A stretch of 31,460 nucleotides of DNA from positions 1 through 31,460 of the forward strand of contig JAANBB010000451.1 of assembly GCA_014621425.1 (NCBI GenBank). The letters are read 5' to 3'. The notes under the pieces are model-generated. The model ran no database searches. It was not told the DNA's origin and saw nothing but the letters and a program-made list of their open reading frames with translations. Each line of letters starts with the position of its first letter. Position 1 is the stretch's first letter. The position numbers and the translations under genes are program-made. The DNA comes from Cylindrodendrum hubeiense. Lineage: Eukaryota > Ascomycota > Sordariomycetes > Hypocreales > Nectriaceae. Positions 20,733 to 30,549 of the stretch are shown piece by piece.

Positions 20733-21788
20733 AACGACTAAGCCCTTTCAACAGCTCAAGTCAAGATCTTGGTAACAAGGCTAAGGCAAATAAAGACCGC
20801 GGAGGACTTCTTTGATGGCAAAGTAAAGATAATGGATGTCAGGGGTGCTAATTGCTGGAGTATAGTCTTCTCTTCCAAAGCACCATCGTGGCAGTCGCCT
20901 GGTCTTATACTCCCCCATAGCCACCACAGGTTCCAGAAATAGTATACAATGTTTTTACAGTCAGCATTCCAATTATCTTGGCTTGTCCCTTCTGTGTAAC
21001 TGTCAAGCCTCATTGTGTTGAGGCTGAGAGCCGGTGGGGTGAATAGCCACATTAGAGCGGTCGGGCTGTCCGACCGCGCAGAGGACAAGAGGCTGAGCAT
21101 TATGATTTCTCCGATGGTCGACAAGGAATGGGAGATGATTGGGCCAAGTTCAAGTACCGACATGGTGTTATGTCAGCTGCCGGATACTTGTGAATTTGGT
21201 GAAACTCGGCGGCCAGTCATCCCGTTCAGCGCAATGAGGTGTACTGAACAAGATTAGAGCCAGTGAGAGGGGGACAAAAATAGATATTATGGCAGTACAT
21301 CAGTTCTCGTCTCGATCTACACATTGTCCAGGTGTTCTCGGTCTTATTGTGTACAAATAGGTGGGAGATGTTCACGACCATGGTTTTTACCAGCGGAAAA
21401 CGTGCATGTAGTCCAACAAGGCGCCTTGTTGCGCTCCAAGGAAGTACAGGTTTGAGCTCGCGGTAAAGGTACATTTGGAGGCATGCGTTGGAAATTGCCA
21501 AGACCATGACCTCGGTTTTGCCACATCCATACACACACATACATGTGATGGTGGCTGACAGGTAAGCTTAATCAAGAATGTATAGCGATGCTTAGGCCAT
21601 AAGCTTAATGGCAGTGCCGAGTGCCGCAGTGCACCCATTTATCGGACGAAACAGCAATACCAAGCAATGCAATACGTTACAATCCAGCGCCACGAAGGTA
21701 TCTATAGGAAGCCTCAGGCACGCATCCCATCTCTGCTATAGGCCATTTTATCCACAATATATACTCCCCATCCACAACAATACAAAAT

Positions 21789-21931
21789 CCGTAAGAACTC
21801 GATAAATTCGGATAGCGCTAAAATTCCACAGGCCAATACTTTGGATGGGATGTGACGTTTTGAACGGATAAAAGTGGAATTATGCAGTAAAACCTTCACT
21901 TAACGCGTCCGAATTTATCGAGTTCTTACGG
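21789..21931. mobile_element. Inverted-repeat element, possible MITE remnant (143 bp)
   Basis: Perfect 24-nt inverted arms lie at 21789-21812 and 21908-21931, starting CCGTAAGAACTCGATAAATT on the plus strand. Inside, AATTCCAC (21822-21829) is inverted as GTGGAATT (21874-21881), so the whole 143 bp can fold. The middle is AT-rich and non-coding. This form fits a miniature DNA transposon of the Tc1/mariner-pogo kind, but no clear target duplication is seen (AT on the left, TA on the right), so a plain hairpin is not excluded. Confidence 0.5.
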
Positions 21932-22780
21932 TAGACAGCCCATCCTTCAATCCGCCAATGTTTCTGGAATTCCCTCCACAAAACCGTCAATAATGCAAGC
22001 ACATGCGTTCTTCGTTCAATAGTCTCGGGTAACTAACAAACAGGAATGAGTCATTATAAGCCATGTTGGAGGATTATTCCAGGGGGTCTCATTGTCAGAG
22101 CCGTCGGACTTTCCACGGGTTTGTGGATCCCATCCACCGGGGGTCAAGAACCCGAAATACCCGAGAGTCCGATGAAACCGAAGCCAGATCAGGACACGCC
22201 AGAGTAGGTATTGGTTGGCCATCAATTGAAGAGAATAAAAACTTGAAGAACCCAGGCCTACGACATGGGATTCAATCTGGAGGGTTGCATTATATCGTCA
22301 CTCTTTATCACCCCCAACGTGTCAAGTCGAAGCGAGAATGTCCTGGCTTCTAAACGTCGCCATCGCATTGGCCCTTGGCGGAGTATAGGGTAGCTGGATT
22401 ATTTACCCACTGAAAGCAGAACGCGAAACCCCCACGCCGCCGGGATGTTTTCTTTTATTCAAGGTTGATGAAAGGGTCATTTTTACGAGCAGGATACATG
22501 ACTTTATTTTTGGGAGTGTTGTTCCTCACCTGGTGAGGACTGTTATTATCATTGGAATGATTGGATGAAGAAGGAGGTATTCCTCCTGGCATCTTCGAAA
22601 AGGCGCTCAATGATAAATTGACAAGCGCACTAAGGTTTTAGCTCTGCAGATGGCAATGCTCGACATGTCAATAGGGAAACCCACAATTGAGTTGGATAAC
22701 ATGTCTCGGGATTCAATTCGAGTTTGGGACGCGCCGTGCTCACAGCGGACTCAACGCGTCGCTGATGTCATTTCCTTCAA

Positions 22781-22837
22781 GATAAGATGCCACAAGATAA
22801 GAAGATAAGGCGGCTTTATCAGACGGCTTTATCAGAC
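22781..22837. promoter_or_regulatory. Cluster of five GATA sites with a 13-bp tandem repeat
   Basis: GATAAG occurs at 22781-22786, 22796-22801 and 22804-22809, then CTTTATC (GATAAAG on the minus strand) in two tandem copies of CGGCTTTATCAGA at 22811-22823 and 22824-22836. Five sites in 57 bp fit binding by GATA factors, such as AreA-type nitrogen or SreA-type iron regulators. The target gene would be the Vps62-type gene about 410 bp downstream; this is inferred. Confidence 0.45.
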
Positions 22838-23190
22838 GGCAATAACAGTTAATCCGGTGCTGTCAGCTCCCCAGCTTGCTTGCAGGGGTCTTTGTCTCAT
22901 GCCTGTATCGCGCGTCTTTGTCTCGTGTCCTCGCCGCGACAATTGCGGCGCCGCTCAACTCATGATCGGGGATTAATGCCCTTGCCGTCCATGGCATCCG
23001 GTAGCCTTGTGGGTCGGCCTGGTGAGGGATACCCTGCTGCAATGGGGAGCCGACGCAGGCTGGTGGGGAATGTCGGACATCCAGATGCAGACTTGCGATC
23101 CACTTGGAGGCCGAGGAAGCCGTGCTGATTAAGCGTCAGCTCTGCGATAAATTTGTGTGGCAGGTCGCTGCGCAACTTGTTTCTCTCCGG

Positions 23191-23230
23191 ACAGCTACCG
23201 ATAGCTGCCGATAGCTACCGATCGCTGCGG
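23191..23230. repeat. 10-bp tandem repeat, four copies
   Basis: Imperfect units ACAGCTACCG, ATAGCTGCCG, ATAGCTACCG and ATCGCTGCGG run in a row just before the Vps62-type start. It lies in the probable 5' leader or core promoter. Confidence 0.6.
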
Positions 23231-23248
23231 AATCGGGCTGGTTTGATC

Positions 23249-24807
23249 ATGACTGGCAACTGGCTTGCTCAGGCTTTTATACCGGTTATCCCGAGGGCCC
23301 TGACCCTGCTCAGCCTCGCCGCCTCGGCCGCCCGAGCCGAGCCGGATCTCAGCGTTCCTGATTATGTGGCAAGACATGGTATGTCGCGTGTTGACGACAT
23401 CATGACCTGACGCCGGACGCCACCAGACAGACATCTAACAAACTGTTCTAGCGCCTCTTGTTTGGTTGCATTCCGATGACCCGTACAAGCCCAGCGACCT
23501 TCTCACTCACATCCGCCACACAACCCCCATGCTAGACGGGAAGCCAATTGCAGACCTCCCTGAACTCGACCTGGACAACTTGGAAATCCTCAACCACTAT
23601 GGCCCGCACATCCCCCTCACTTCTAACGATGATCCCACCACGTACCCGTCGTGGTTCTACGGCGAGGCCCCAGACGCCGCGGGCAGGATCCACAACGCCA
23701 CGCCCTCCTGTGTGATTCTGGTCGAGAGGAGCGAAGTTGACCTCGACGCGTTTTACTTTTACTTTTACTCGTACAATGAAGGCCCTAATATCACACAAGT
23801 TCTGGAGCCCTTCAATCAGTTGGTGGGTGGTGACAAGGTGGCGACGGGAATGAATTTTGGCGATCATATTGGAGACTGGTGAGTACCGGTAGTGTTCATG
23901 ACGCGATTCCATAATGTGGCTGACTCTTATAAAAAAGGGAGCACAACATGGTTCGTTTCCGCGATGGAAAGCCTGTTGGCATATACTACAGCCAGCACGT
24001 AGACGGCATGGCCTACGACTGGGATGATGAGACAGTCAACAAGACTGATGGACGGGTCCGTCTCAGCTTCCCAACATTCGCAAGCAACCTGGCTTACTAA
24101 CTGCTCTGTAGCCCATTGTGTATAGCGCTCGTGGCTCCCATGCAAACTACCCATTGCCAGGGTATGTTAATAAGCCCCGGAACACTGTCCTTGAACCCAC
24201 ACTGACCCAGCCTCCTAGCGACCAACTTCACAACATAGCCATGATAGACTACTGCGACGAAGGACAGAGGTGGGATCCTGTGCTTTCAGCCTACTTCTAT
24301 CGCTTCGACCCTTCTACCTTCACACTGACCAGCCTGATCCCTCCCAATGAGTCGTCTCCTCCGCCACCATCCGCGAACCTGACGTCCTTCTTCTACTTTA
24401 CCGGGTTATGGGGGGATAGGCAGTACCCTGACTCCGATCCGCGCCAGGAGAAAATACCCTTCTTTGGGCTCAGGCGCTTCCAGTCTGGACCGACAGGTCC
24501 ACGGGCCAAGCACCTTGTACGAAAGGGACTCAAGCCAGATCAAAAACGTAAAATAGGTTGGATGGAGTGGGCCGTCAGCATTTATATGGCAATATATCCG
24601 TGCTGTGTTAAAGGATGGAGAGCTTGGATCTCGCTTGGATTTTTCGTGAGTATAATCTTGGTGATTGTACTGGGAATTAAGATTTGCCTCAAGAGTTACA
24701 GGTCAAGGGGTTATAGAAAGGTACAGGCGGAGGACATACAGTTAGACGAGTGGCAACAGGATGAGCATGATCTATTTTCGTCATCCGACGAAGAGGACAC
24801 GGAGTAG
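23249..24807 (+). CDS. Vps62-related protein with signal sequence and C-terminal membrane anchor
   Basis: Four exons, 23249-23378, 23452-23878, 23938-24055 and 24112-24807, give 456 aa. The body matches the Vps62 family: HAPLVWLHSDDPYKPSD, PSWFYGEAPD, FYFYSYNEGP, FGDHIGDWEHNMVRF and IVYSARGSHANYP. Residues about 1-31 form a signal sequence (FIPVIPRALTLLSLAASAARA). A single hydrophobic span (WISLGFFVSIILVIVLGIKI) sits near residue 390, followed by a basic then strongly acidic tail ending EEDTE. This predicts a lumenal or extracellular domain anchored in the membrane. In yeast, VPS62 was found by a vacuolar sorting phenotype; the biochemical role of the family is unknown. The start at 23249 is the ATG that gives the signal sequence; a longer frame to 23153 is likely leader. 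Upstream GATA sites may regulate it. Confidence 0.88.
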
Positions 24808-25044
24808 TAAACTAGAAAACAGCCAGTAATACCCCGTCAAAGTTACTTTGGCTAGCTTCAAATGTGCTGTGAGTTGGCCAGTGAATTTTACAACTCGACA
24901 ACTGCTTCTGTTTCCACTCAATGTTTGATTCTTCTCCGCGGGGCCCCTACAATAGAAAGTTCAATAAATACACTATCGTATTGCATGTGACGGTACTTTT
25001 CGCAGAGGCATCAGGGGCAATATTCATTTGTCTACCTCAAAGTT

Positions 25045-26078
25045 CTATGCGCTGCCCTTAGTTTGCTCTTGAGAGAATGTCTCTAAAACCCACTGAACTT
25101 CGATCGCAATGGGCTCAGGTTCCTCTAGTATGACCAAGTGGCCAGACTGCTTTAGCTGCACAAAACGAGAGACCGAGGACAGGTTCAATTGCTCTCGCTG
25201 CAACATATCCTCCTTCTCTTCCATCCCGTCAATCATCTTTGAAACAATGATTCGCTGCTCTTCGGTCCCGTTGCCAGCAGCTACACCGGCTTCAAACACC
25301 TGGTGGTATTCTCGAGCCGCGTTACCTTTAATGACACTAATCGGCCTGCTGCCAAGAATCTGTCTCTCAAACTGCTTCTTCTCACCGAGTGTAAGTTCGG
25401 TTATGGGCCAAGCAAAGGTTTCAACGGCGGTTTGCGGGCCGTTCTCTGCTATCTCTTGAAGCTGGGCCTGCGCCATCGCAAAGTTAGCCGGGTATTTTGG
25501 CTGTCACAGACATTGCAAGAACGTACCCGCCATTCTTCTGGCGTCAGTCGGTGCCTATCCTTCAACCCTACCACCTCAAAGAAATCCAATCCTCTCAAGA
25601 AAGCCATCGTATTCGGTGCATCAATCGGTCGTAACTGAGTGGTTCTTTCCTGCACACATTCAATCATGACCATACCAGCCACATCATCCTTCCTCCGCTC
25701 GAGAAACTCCCGAGCGACGATACCTCCCCATGACATGGGCACAAGAATAAAGGGCCCATCCACGCCCGCCTTTCGCAGGAGCTTGTCGAGATCTTCGGCG
25801 GCCCTTTCGGCGTAGACACGAGGCTCGTACTGGTTGGAAGACGGGTTTATCTCAGATTTCCCCAGACCGGCGCGATCATGAGTATAAACACGTATGAACG
25901 GGGTCAGGTGGCGAGTGACGAGAGGCCAGGACACCGATGAGCCTCCCAAGCCAGATTCCAGAATCACCACTGGTTGGCTGGGGATTCGGTCGGGGCCATC
26001 AGCGCGTAGAAATAGATCATGACCATCGATAGTAATAAGACCCGAGTGGTTGCCGTTGAGCCAATCATGGGAATTCAT
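25045..26078 (-). CDS. Alpha/beta hydrolase fold protein
   Basis: Two exons, 26078-25527 and 25467-25045, with a 59-nt phase-0 intron (branch GCTAAC), give 324 aa. Landmarks are the oxyanion loop ESGLGGSSVSW (residues 41-51), THDRAGLGKSE, the nucleophile elbow VPMSWGG with Ser116, and a late His294 in QSGHLVILEEPE. Ser and His fit a catalytic triad; the acid is not obvious. The elbow is P-M-S-W-G rather than G-x-S-x-G, a less usual form. No signal peptide is seen, so it is probably cytosolic. Possible activities are esterase, lipase or epoxide hydrolase-like; the substrate is unknown. It converges with the Vps62-type gene, 237 bp apart. Confidence 0.85.
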
Positions 26079-27345
26079 CGCGGACTCTTCAGTGTGAGGA
26101 CAGTTGCAATATGGGCTGAGATTTGAAAAGAGTGATGTTGCAGGAGCGGAAAGAGCAAAACGGTTGTTTGCTTGGGGACAGAATTAGGATTAGCTCAGGG
26201 GGCATCAGTCAAGTCAGCCAGCGAAAGGGAACATTCCACAATGCCTGTACAATACCTCGACAGCATCCATGCAGTGCAGGGGTAGCGGGCGCTCCAGAGC
26301 GCATAGATACATAAGGCGAAGGGCTGTTAAATATGTATATGATGAAGCTAGATAATGTGACTGATGGAGCAGCTTCGATCAATAATGAAGATTGCGGCCT
26401 ACACGTACATGTCGATATGCCGATACTGAGAGTCGGAAATTGGGGGAATGACGGAGATATTTCATGATAATGTCCATGCTTGAACAGACATACCGACGCT
26501 ACTTTCAAGAACCCAGTTATCGATTTTGTGCACTTTCCAATTAAATGGAATGGATGAGCGACGTCTGGAAGTCCGCTTTGACTGTTCTATCTTGGGCCCT
26601 TGGCGGTGTCAATGGCGCCCAGTAACATTGTACTACGTCAGCCACCCGTTTGGGTTATCGGCAATGGCGGTGATGAACTGAGACATTTGACAAGTGGAGG
26701 AGAACTCTATGCCAATGAATCTTGAGACATTGATGTTTGTTGAGGCACGACTGGTACTGGGGGCTTACTGGTTTGTGTGCGCACTTGCGACCCTCACAGA
26801 GGACTAAGAGTAAATAAACAACAACCAACCGATATAATGCCCGGTGTATGGGACGAGTGATACCACATGGGATAATTAAATTAAACGCAATGTTTTCCTC
26901 TTCTGCTTATTACCCAGCAGCGAGTACGACTGGATGGAACACAATCTACCGCCAGACCCCAAAGCGACAAACCACGGACTTGGGTTAGTGTGTGGGCTGT
27001 CTGCAATACTGCTTTGCTACACCTCAGGCGATGAAATTAACCGGTATATTGCTCCGTACGGGGTTGTAGCTGTTAGTGAATCACATTTAAGCGAGACACA
27101 ATGCCGGACTGGTCCACTTATTACAAGACTCAGAACAGGTCTCAGCCTATCATTTATGTCACATCACATTAGCATGCCTTAACTCGCATAGCCAAGGGTT
27201 CACTTACGTGCCACGTCATAAATCTTGCACACTCTCACATGACCCCAACGGGCGCTGTGAATAGCTGGGATCTCAATACCCCTCACCGATTGAGTTTCAC
27301 CGTGCCCTTCTTTCTTCACCATTCTAAGAGCCCGCATCCGCAAAG
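26079..27345. other. Gene-free stretch, 1.27 kb
   Basis: This is the divergent promoter region between the hydrolase (-) and the methyltransferase (+). Short open frames here resemble nothing. Only a CTCCGTACGG near-palindrome at about 27052 stands out. Confidence 0.45.
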
Positions 27346-28889
27346 ATGGCAACAGGTATTGAGCCTGTAAGTAGCACCACTCTGCTGACTCTGGTATCGA
27401 TTGAGTATAAATGATGGTGGAGAAGAAACATCATCCGGGATCATCTTGCTTACAGAACATTCCCTAGGATCTCCCTGCGAGTGATAATGAAGCCTTTGAT
27501 GCTGAAAGGTAAACTTCCACACCTGAAAGTAGTATAACCGATCACATACTGATTGCTCGACCAGTATTTCTGAATCAACCGCGTCTATCACATCCAGTAT
27601 TTTTGAGCACCGATACTTTCAAGGCAGAGCCTACGCCAACCCAAAATATGGCAGGCACTGGTAAATTAACTGTTTGCAAATTTTAGTTGAGCTGTACTCA
27701 CGCATTCAAGGGCCCCAAATGACGAGGAACAGCTTGAGGCTCTTGATATCATGTAGGATGTCATTCACCACGGCGGCCTGGCCACCAGTGCTGACTATTT
27801 CCTTTCCAATAGACACCATTGGTTAACTTTGATGCTCGATAACAAGTTGTATCTCGCACCCATTGGAAAAAATCCCCAGGTTGGCTTGATGTAAAATAGC
27901 TGTAGTGGATTGGCGCTCACTCTCGCATAGCAAATCCTGGATATTGGGACTGGAACAGGCATCTGGGCTATGTGAGTCCCGCCCTGCGATAACTGAATGT
28001 GCTATTTGAACAATCCCCTAATTTGTAATCAGCAACATGGCAGACGAGTTCCCTTCAGCCAAGGTCATTGGTACCGATCTTTCGCCCACGCAGCCATCCT
28101 GGGTACCACCAAACCTGGAATTTCAGATCGATGATGCTCAGCTGGACTGGACATTTGAGCCCGAATCATTCGACTTTATCCACATTCGCTATCTTCAGGG
28201 CTCCATTGATGATTGGGAGAAGCTATACGGTCAGCTTTATAAGTTCTTGAAGCCAGGAGGCTGGTTCCAGCATATTGAGCCTGATCTACAAATGTTGTCC
28301 GACAACCCTGAGGTAATCGTGGACGAGAATCAGTAAGTGTCAAGGATTTCGGTCAAATATCATTGCCTTATTAAATGCGATGGAGAGATGATCTAACAAG
28401 AACCCTAGCATCTTCACCAGATGGGCTCAAGTATTTGGCGAGGTCGGTGACAAGATTGGGCGAACATTCGATTTCACCAATAAAAAGATGAAAAAGCTTT
28501 CCAAGGACGCTGGCTTTACTCACGTCAACTTTGAGAACCACAAAATTCCTATTGGTAGATGGCCAAAGGATAAGAAGGTTAAAGAGCTGGGTACTTTTGT
28601 TGCCCTCTCTTTTAGCCAGGCATTGGACGGCTTCGTGAAGATGCCTTTATGCGAGATCCTAGGCTGGGAACCAGCGGAGATGCAACTGTTTGGTGTTGAG
28701 ATGCGTTCTGCGCTCCTCAATGCCACGACCCGGGCCACTGGTCGCGTGTACGTCTTCCTATTTCTTAAATTGTGGCTAATTTACTAACATAATGTGCGTA
28801 ATAGGTTTTCTGTATATGGTCAAAAGCCCGAGAGACCAGCACAGACAGAAGAGACAGAAGAGACAGCAGAGACAGCAGAGACAGCCTGA
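27346..28889 (+). CDS. LaeA-like SAM-dependent methyltransferase
   Basis: Nine exons: 27346-27366, 27468-27508, 27565-27660, 27711-27752, 27813-27879, 27931-27971, 28033-28332, 28409-28747, 28805-28889 (343 aa). Exon 1 codes only seven residues. The N-terminal part (ASITSSIFEHRYFQGRAY) and HHWLTLMLDNKLYLAPI are typical of LaeA/UMTA-like proteins. SAM-binding motif I is LDIGTGTGIWAI from residue 92; GTDLSP, QIDDA and KPGGWFQ follow as later motifs. Intron 1 (101 nt) must use the TAG at 27467; the nearer CAG at 27455 would give an immediate stop. The C-terminus carries a 9-bp repeat giving TEE/TAE units. The family includes the secondary-metabolism regulator LaeA and many pathway methyltransferases; which role applies here is open. 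Confidence 0.88.
28845..28886 (+). repeat. 9-bp coding minisatellite at the methyltransferase C-terminus
   Basis: Units ACAGAAGAG, ACAGAAGAG, ACAGCAGAG, ACAGCAGAG and a partial ACAGCC encode TEE-TEE-TAE-TAE-TA just before the stop. Copy number may vary between strains. Confidence 0.8.
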
Positions 28890-29442
28890 ATGTTCTGATA
28901 GACATAATGCGTTTAATTAGAGTCTAACCCGTAGCTGCTTTCGCCAGCGCTTAAATTGGTACCCCTGCCAAAGTCTTGCAAGGTGCATGCTTTTTGCCGT
29001 CAATGAATTGAAGTACACATTTGCTTTGCACTTTGTTCTACGCGACAGCTACTGCAACAAATTTTGTTACTATGATTCAATTTATTTCGGCTAAACGCAT
29101 TGAGACTTAGTGAATTTAGTGATAAAGTTGGGAACTGGTGCAGTGCCATCGTTCTCTGCGAGAACTGGACTCGGAAAAAGCAGCATCATTTATTCCATTT
29201 TTGTCTCCACCGTGGATGCCAAGAGTCTCACGTCGGAGTAATTCCCTATTTGGTGAGATGATATACCCAGGCAGCGGAATTAGTCAAGGAAGAGTGTGCT
29301 TAATACGGCGTCAAGGGGGCAATACTGACAAACAGCTGGGATTGTGTTGAGTTTGTAAAAAGGCGCCAGGCGGCGTTTAGAAGCAGACTTGGGATGGGAT
29401 TAGGTGGAATTAAGTAATTGGTTGATCTTTTAAACCGCACAA
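28890..29442. other. Convergent intergenic region, 553 bp
   Basis: This is 3' flanking DNA of the methyltransferase (+) and the DUF7703 gene (-). No gene or repeat is supported. Confidence 0.5.
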
Positions 29443-30549
29443 TCAGCTTCTAAATCTAGCAAATTGCACTTCGGATGATGTTGAAGACGCGCTTCCTCTC
29501 CCCTTAACACGCGCTTCACCCGTGACCCCTGATCTAATATCGTCTAAACTTTCGCTGTCGTGGTCGCTACTACTTGGCCGCCTGTGGCTGTGGACTGTTA
29601 TCTCAGTTGTCTTCATCAAGACAGAGCCCTGGCCATGCGCGGCTTGGTTGTTTTCCCCCTTCCCAACGCGAACCTCATACTCGGCGGCTAGCTCCCCGTT
29701 CTCCCCCATGTATTGCCTCCTCCTCTCGCCGTTAAATGTTTCTAAAGCCACACCGTCGGAGTGAGTGGCATGCTGACTGCGGGTATAGGAGCTGTCGTTC
29801 CTGGAAGCTCGGGTTAACTCGACCAGGCGGTTAAGAATGCTGAACTCGAGCTTGAGCTTGACGCTATACACAAGCGGCTTCCAGGCGGTCTGGATATCGT
29901 AGAGATTCGCGAACTCGAGGGCGAGGATGGAGACGTCGAGGAGAACAACAAGTATGTTGACGTAGATCAGGTGGTTCAAGACGACGTTTGTTTTAGTGTT
30001 GCCCACGCTCTTTTCCAGTCTGAGACGTTTGCTTGTTTCCCAGACGTACAATCCGGAGATGACGATTTCCTGAACAAAGAAAACGCTCAGCTGGATCTTC
30101 TCGTAGATAGAGTATGGCGTCTCGAACGGCTTCGGATTGGCCGAGTTGGCACCGTAAACCAAAACGATGATGGGAAGATGCAGCCAGACTGCGTTGACGA
30201 TAATCATGATCAGCACCAATCGTAGGCGGCGCTGGTTGTGCATGACAATGTGCAGTCGAGAGTATAGCACAACCGATTGCCCAGTTATCATGGTGCACCA
30301 TCCTATCAGTATGAGAGTCGCATAGAGATTGGCCACGGAGGAGAGTGCAAGGTGCTTGATGAGGTAGCCGGTCCCGTTGAAGGCGATGCCCCATGTCGCG
30401 ATGAGGAAACTCCAGAAGTAAAGCCCGCCGCGCTTCTTGAAGGTGCTGAAAATGTAGACATTGAGCTCCAACACATTGTAATAGGCGATGCTGATGAAGA
30501 CGATGATGACCACGGCGACGACGCCGTTTTTCGTGTTGATGTCAACCAT
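29443..30549 (-). CDS. DUF7703-type multi-pass membrane protein
   Basis: A single exon of 368 aa starts at the ATG at 30549 (MVDINTKNG). The frame extends upstream but has no further ATG before a stop. Six to seven hydrophobic helices fill residues about 10-255, with the family pattern ISIAYYNVLELNVYIF, then FKKRGGLYFWS, ATWGIAFNGTGYLIK and WCTMITGQSVVLYSRLH. The remaining tail of about 110 residues is polar, rich in Ser, Arg and Glu, and likely cytosolic. Such proteins are widespread in ascomycetes with no assigned function; the layout resembles a seven-helix receptor-like protein but no ligand is known. The family name is recalled from pattern. Confidence 0.8.
   Translation of the reverse strand: MVDINTKNGVVAVVIIVFISIAYYNVLELNVYIFSTFKKRGGLYFWSFLIATWGIAFNGTGYLIKHLALSSVANLYATLILIGWCTMITGQSVVLYSRLHIVMHNQRRLRLVLIMIIVNAVWLHLPIIVLVYGANSANPKPFETPYSIYEKIQLSVFFVQEIVISGLYVWETSKRLRLEKSVGNTKTNVVLNHLIYVNILVVLLDVSILALEFANLYDIQTAWKPLVYSVKLKLEFSILNRLVELTRASRNDSSYTRSQHATHSDGVALETFNGERRRQYMGENGELAAEYEVRVGKGENNQAAHGQGSVLMKTTEITVHSHRRPSSSDHDSESLDDIRSGVTGEARVKGRGSASSTSSEVQFARFRS

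Larger units (their letters stand above)
20733..23248. other. Gene-free stretch, 2.5 kb
   Basis: This is the divergent region between the metallopeptidase (-) and the Vps62-type gene (+). No gene is supported; a 135-codon ATG frame at 21163-20756 resembles nothing and may be leader of the peptidase. It holds an inverted-repeat element (21789-21931), a GATA-site cluster with a 13-bp tandem repeat (22781-22837) and a 10-bp tandem repeat (23191-23230). Confidence 0.5.

Noticed and set aside
20756..21163. 135-codon ATG frame upstream of the M13 peptidase as a separate gene or missing signal exon
   Set aside because: It has no recognisable motif, no clear splice donor joining it to the peptidase, and it is interrupted before exon 1.
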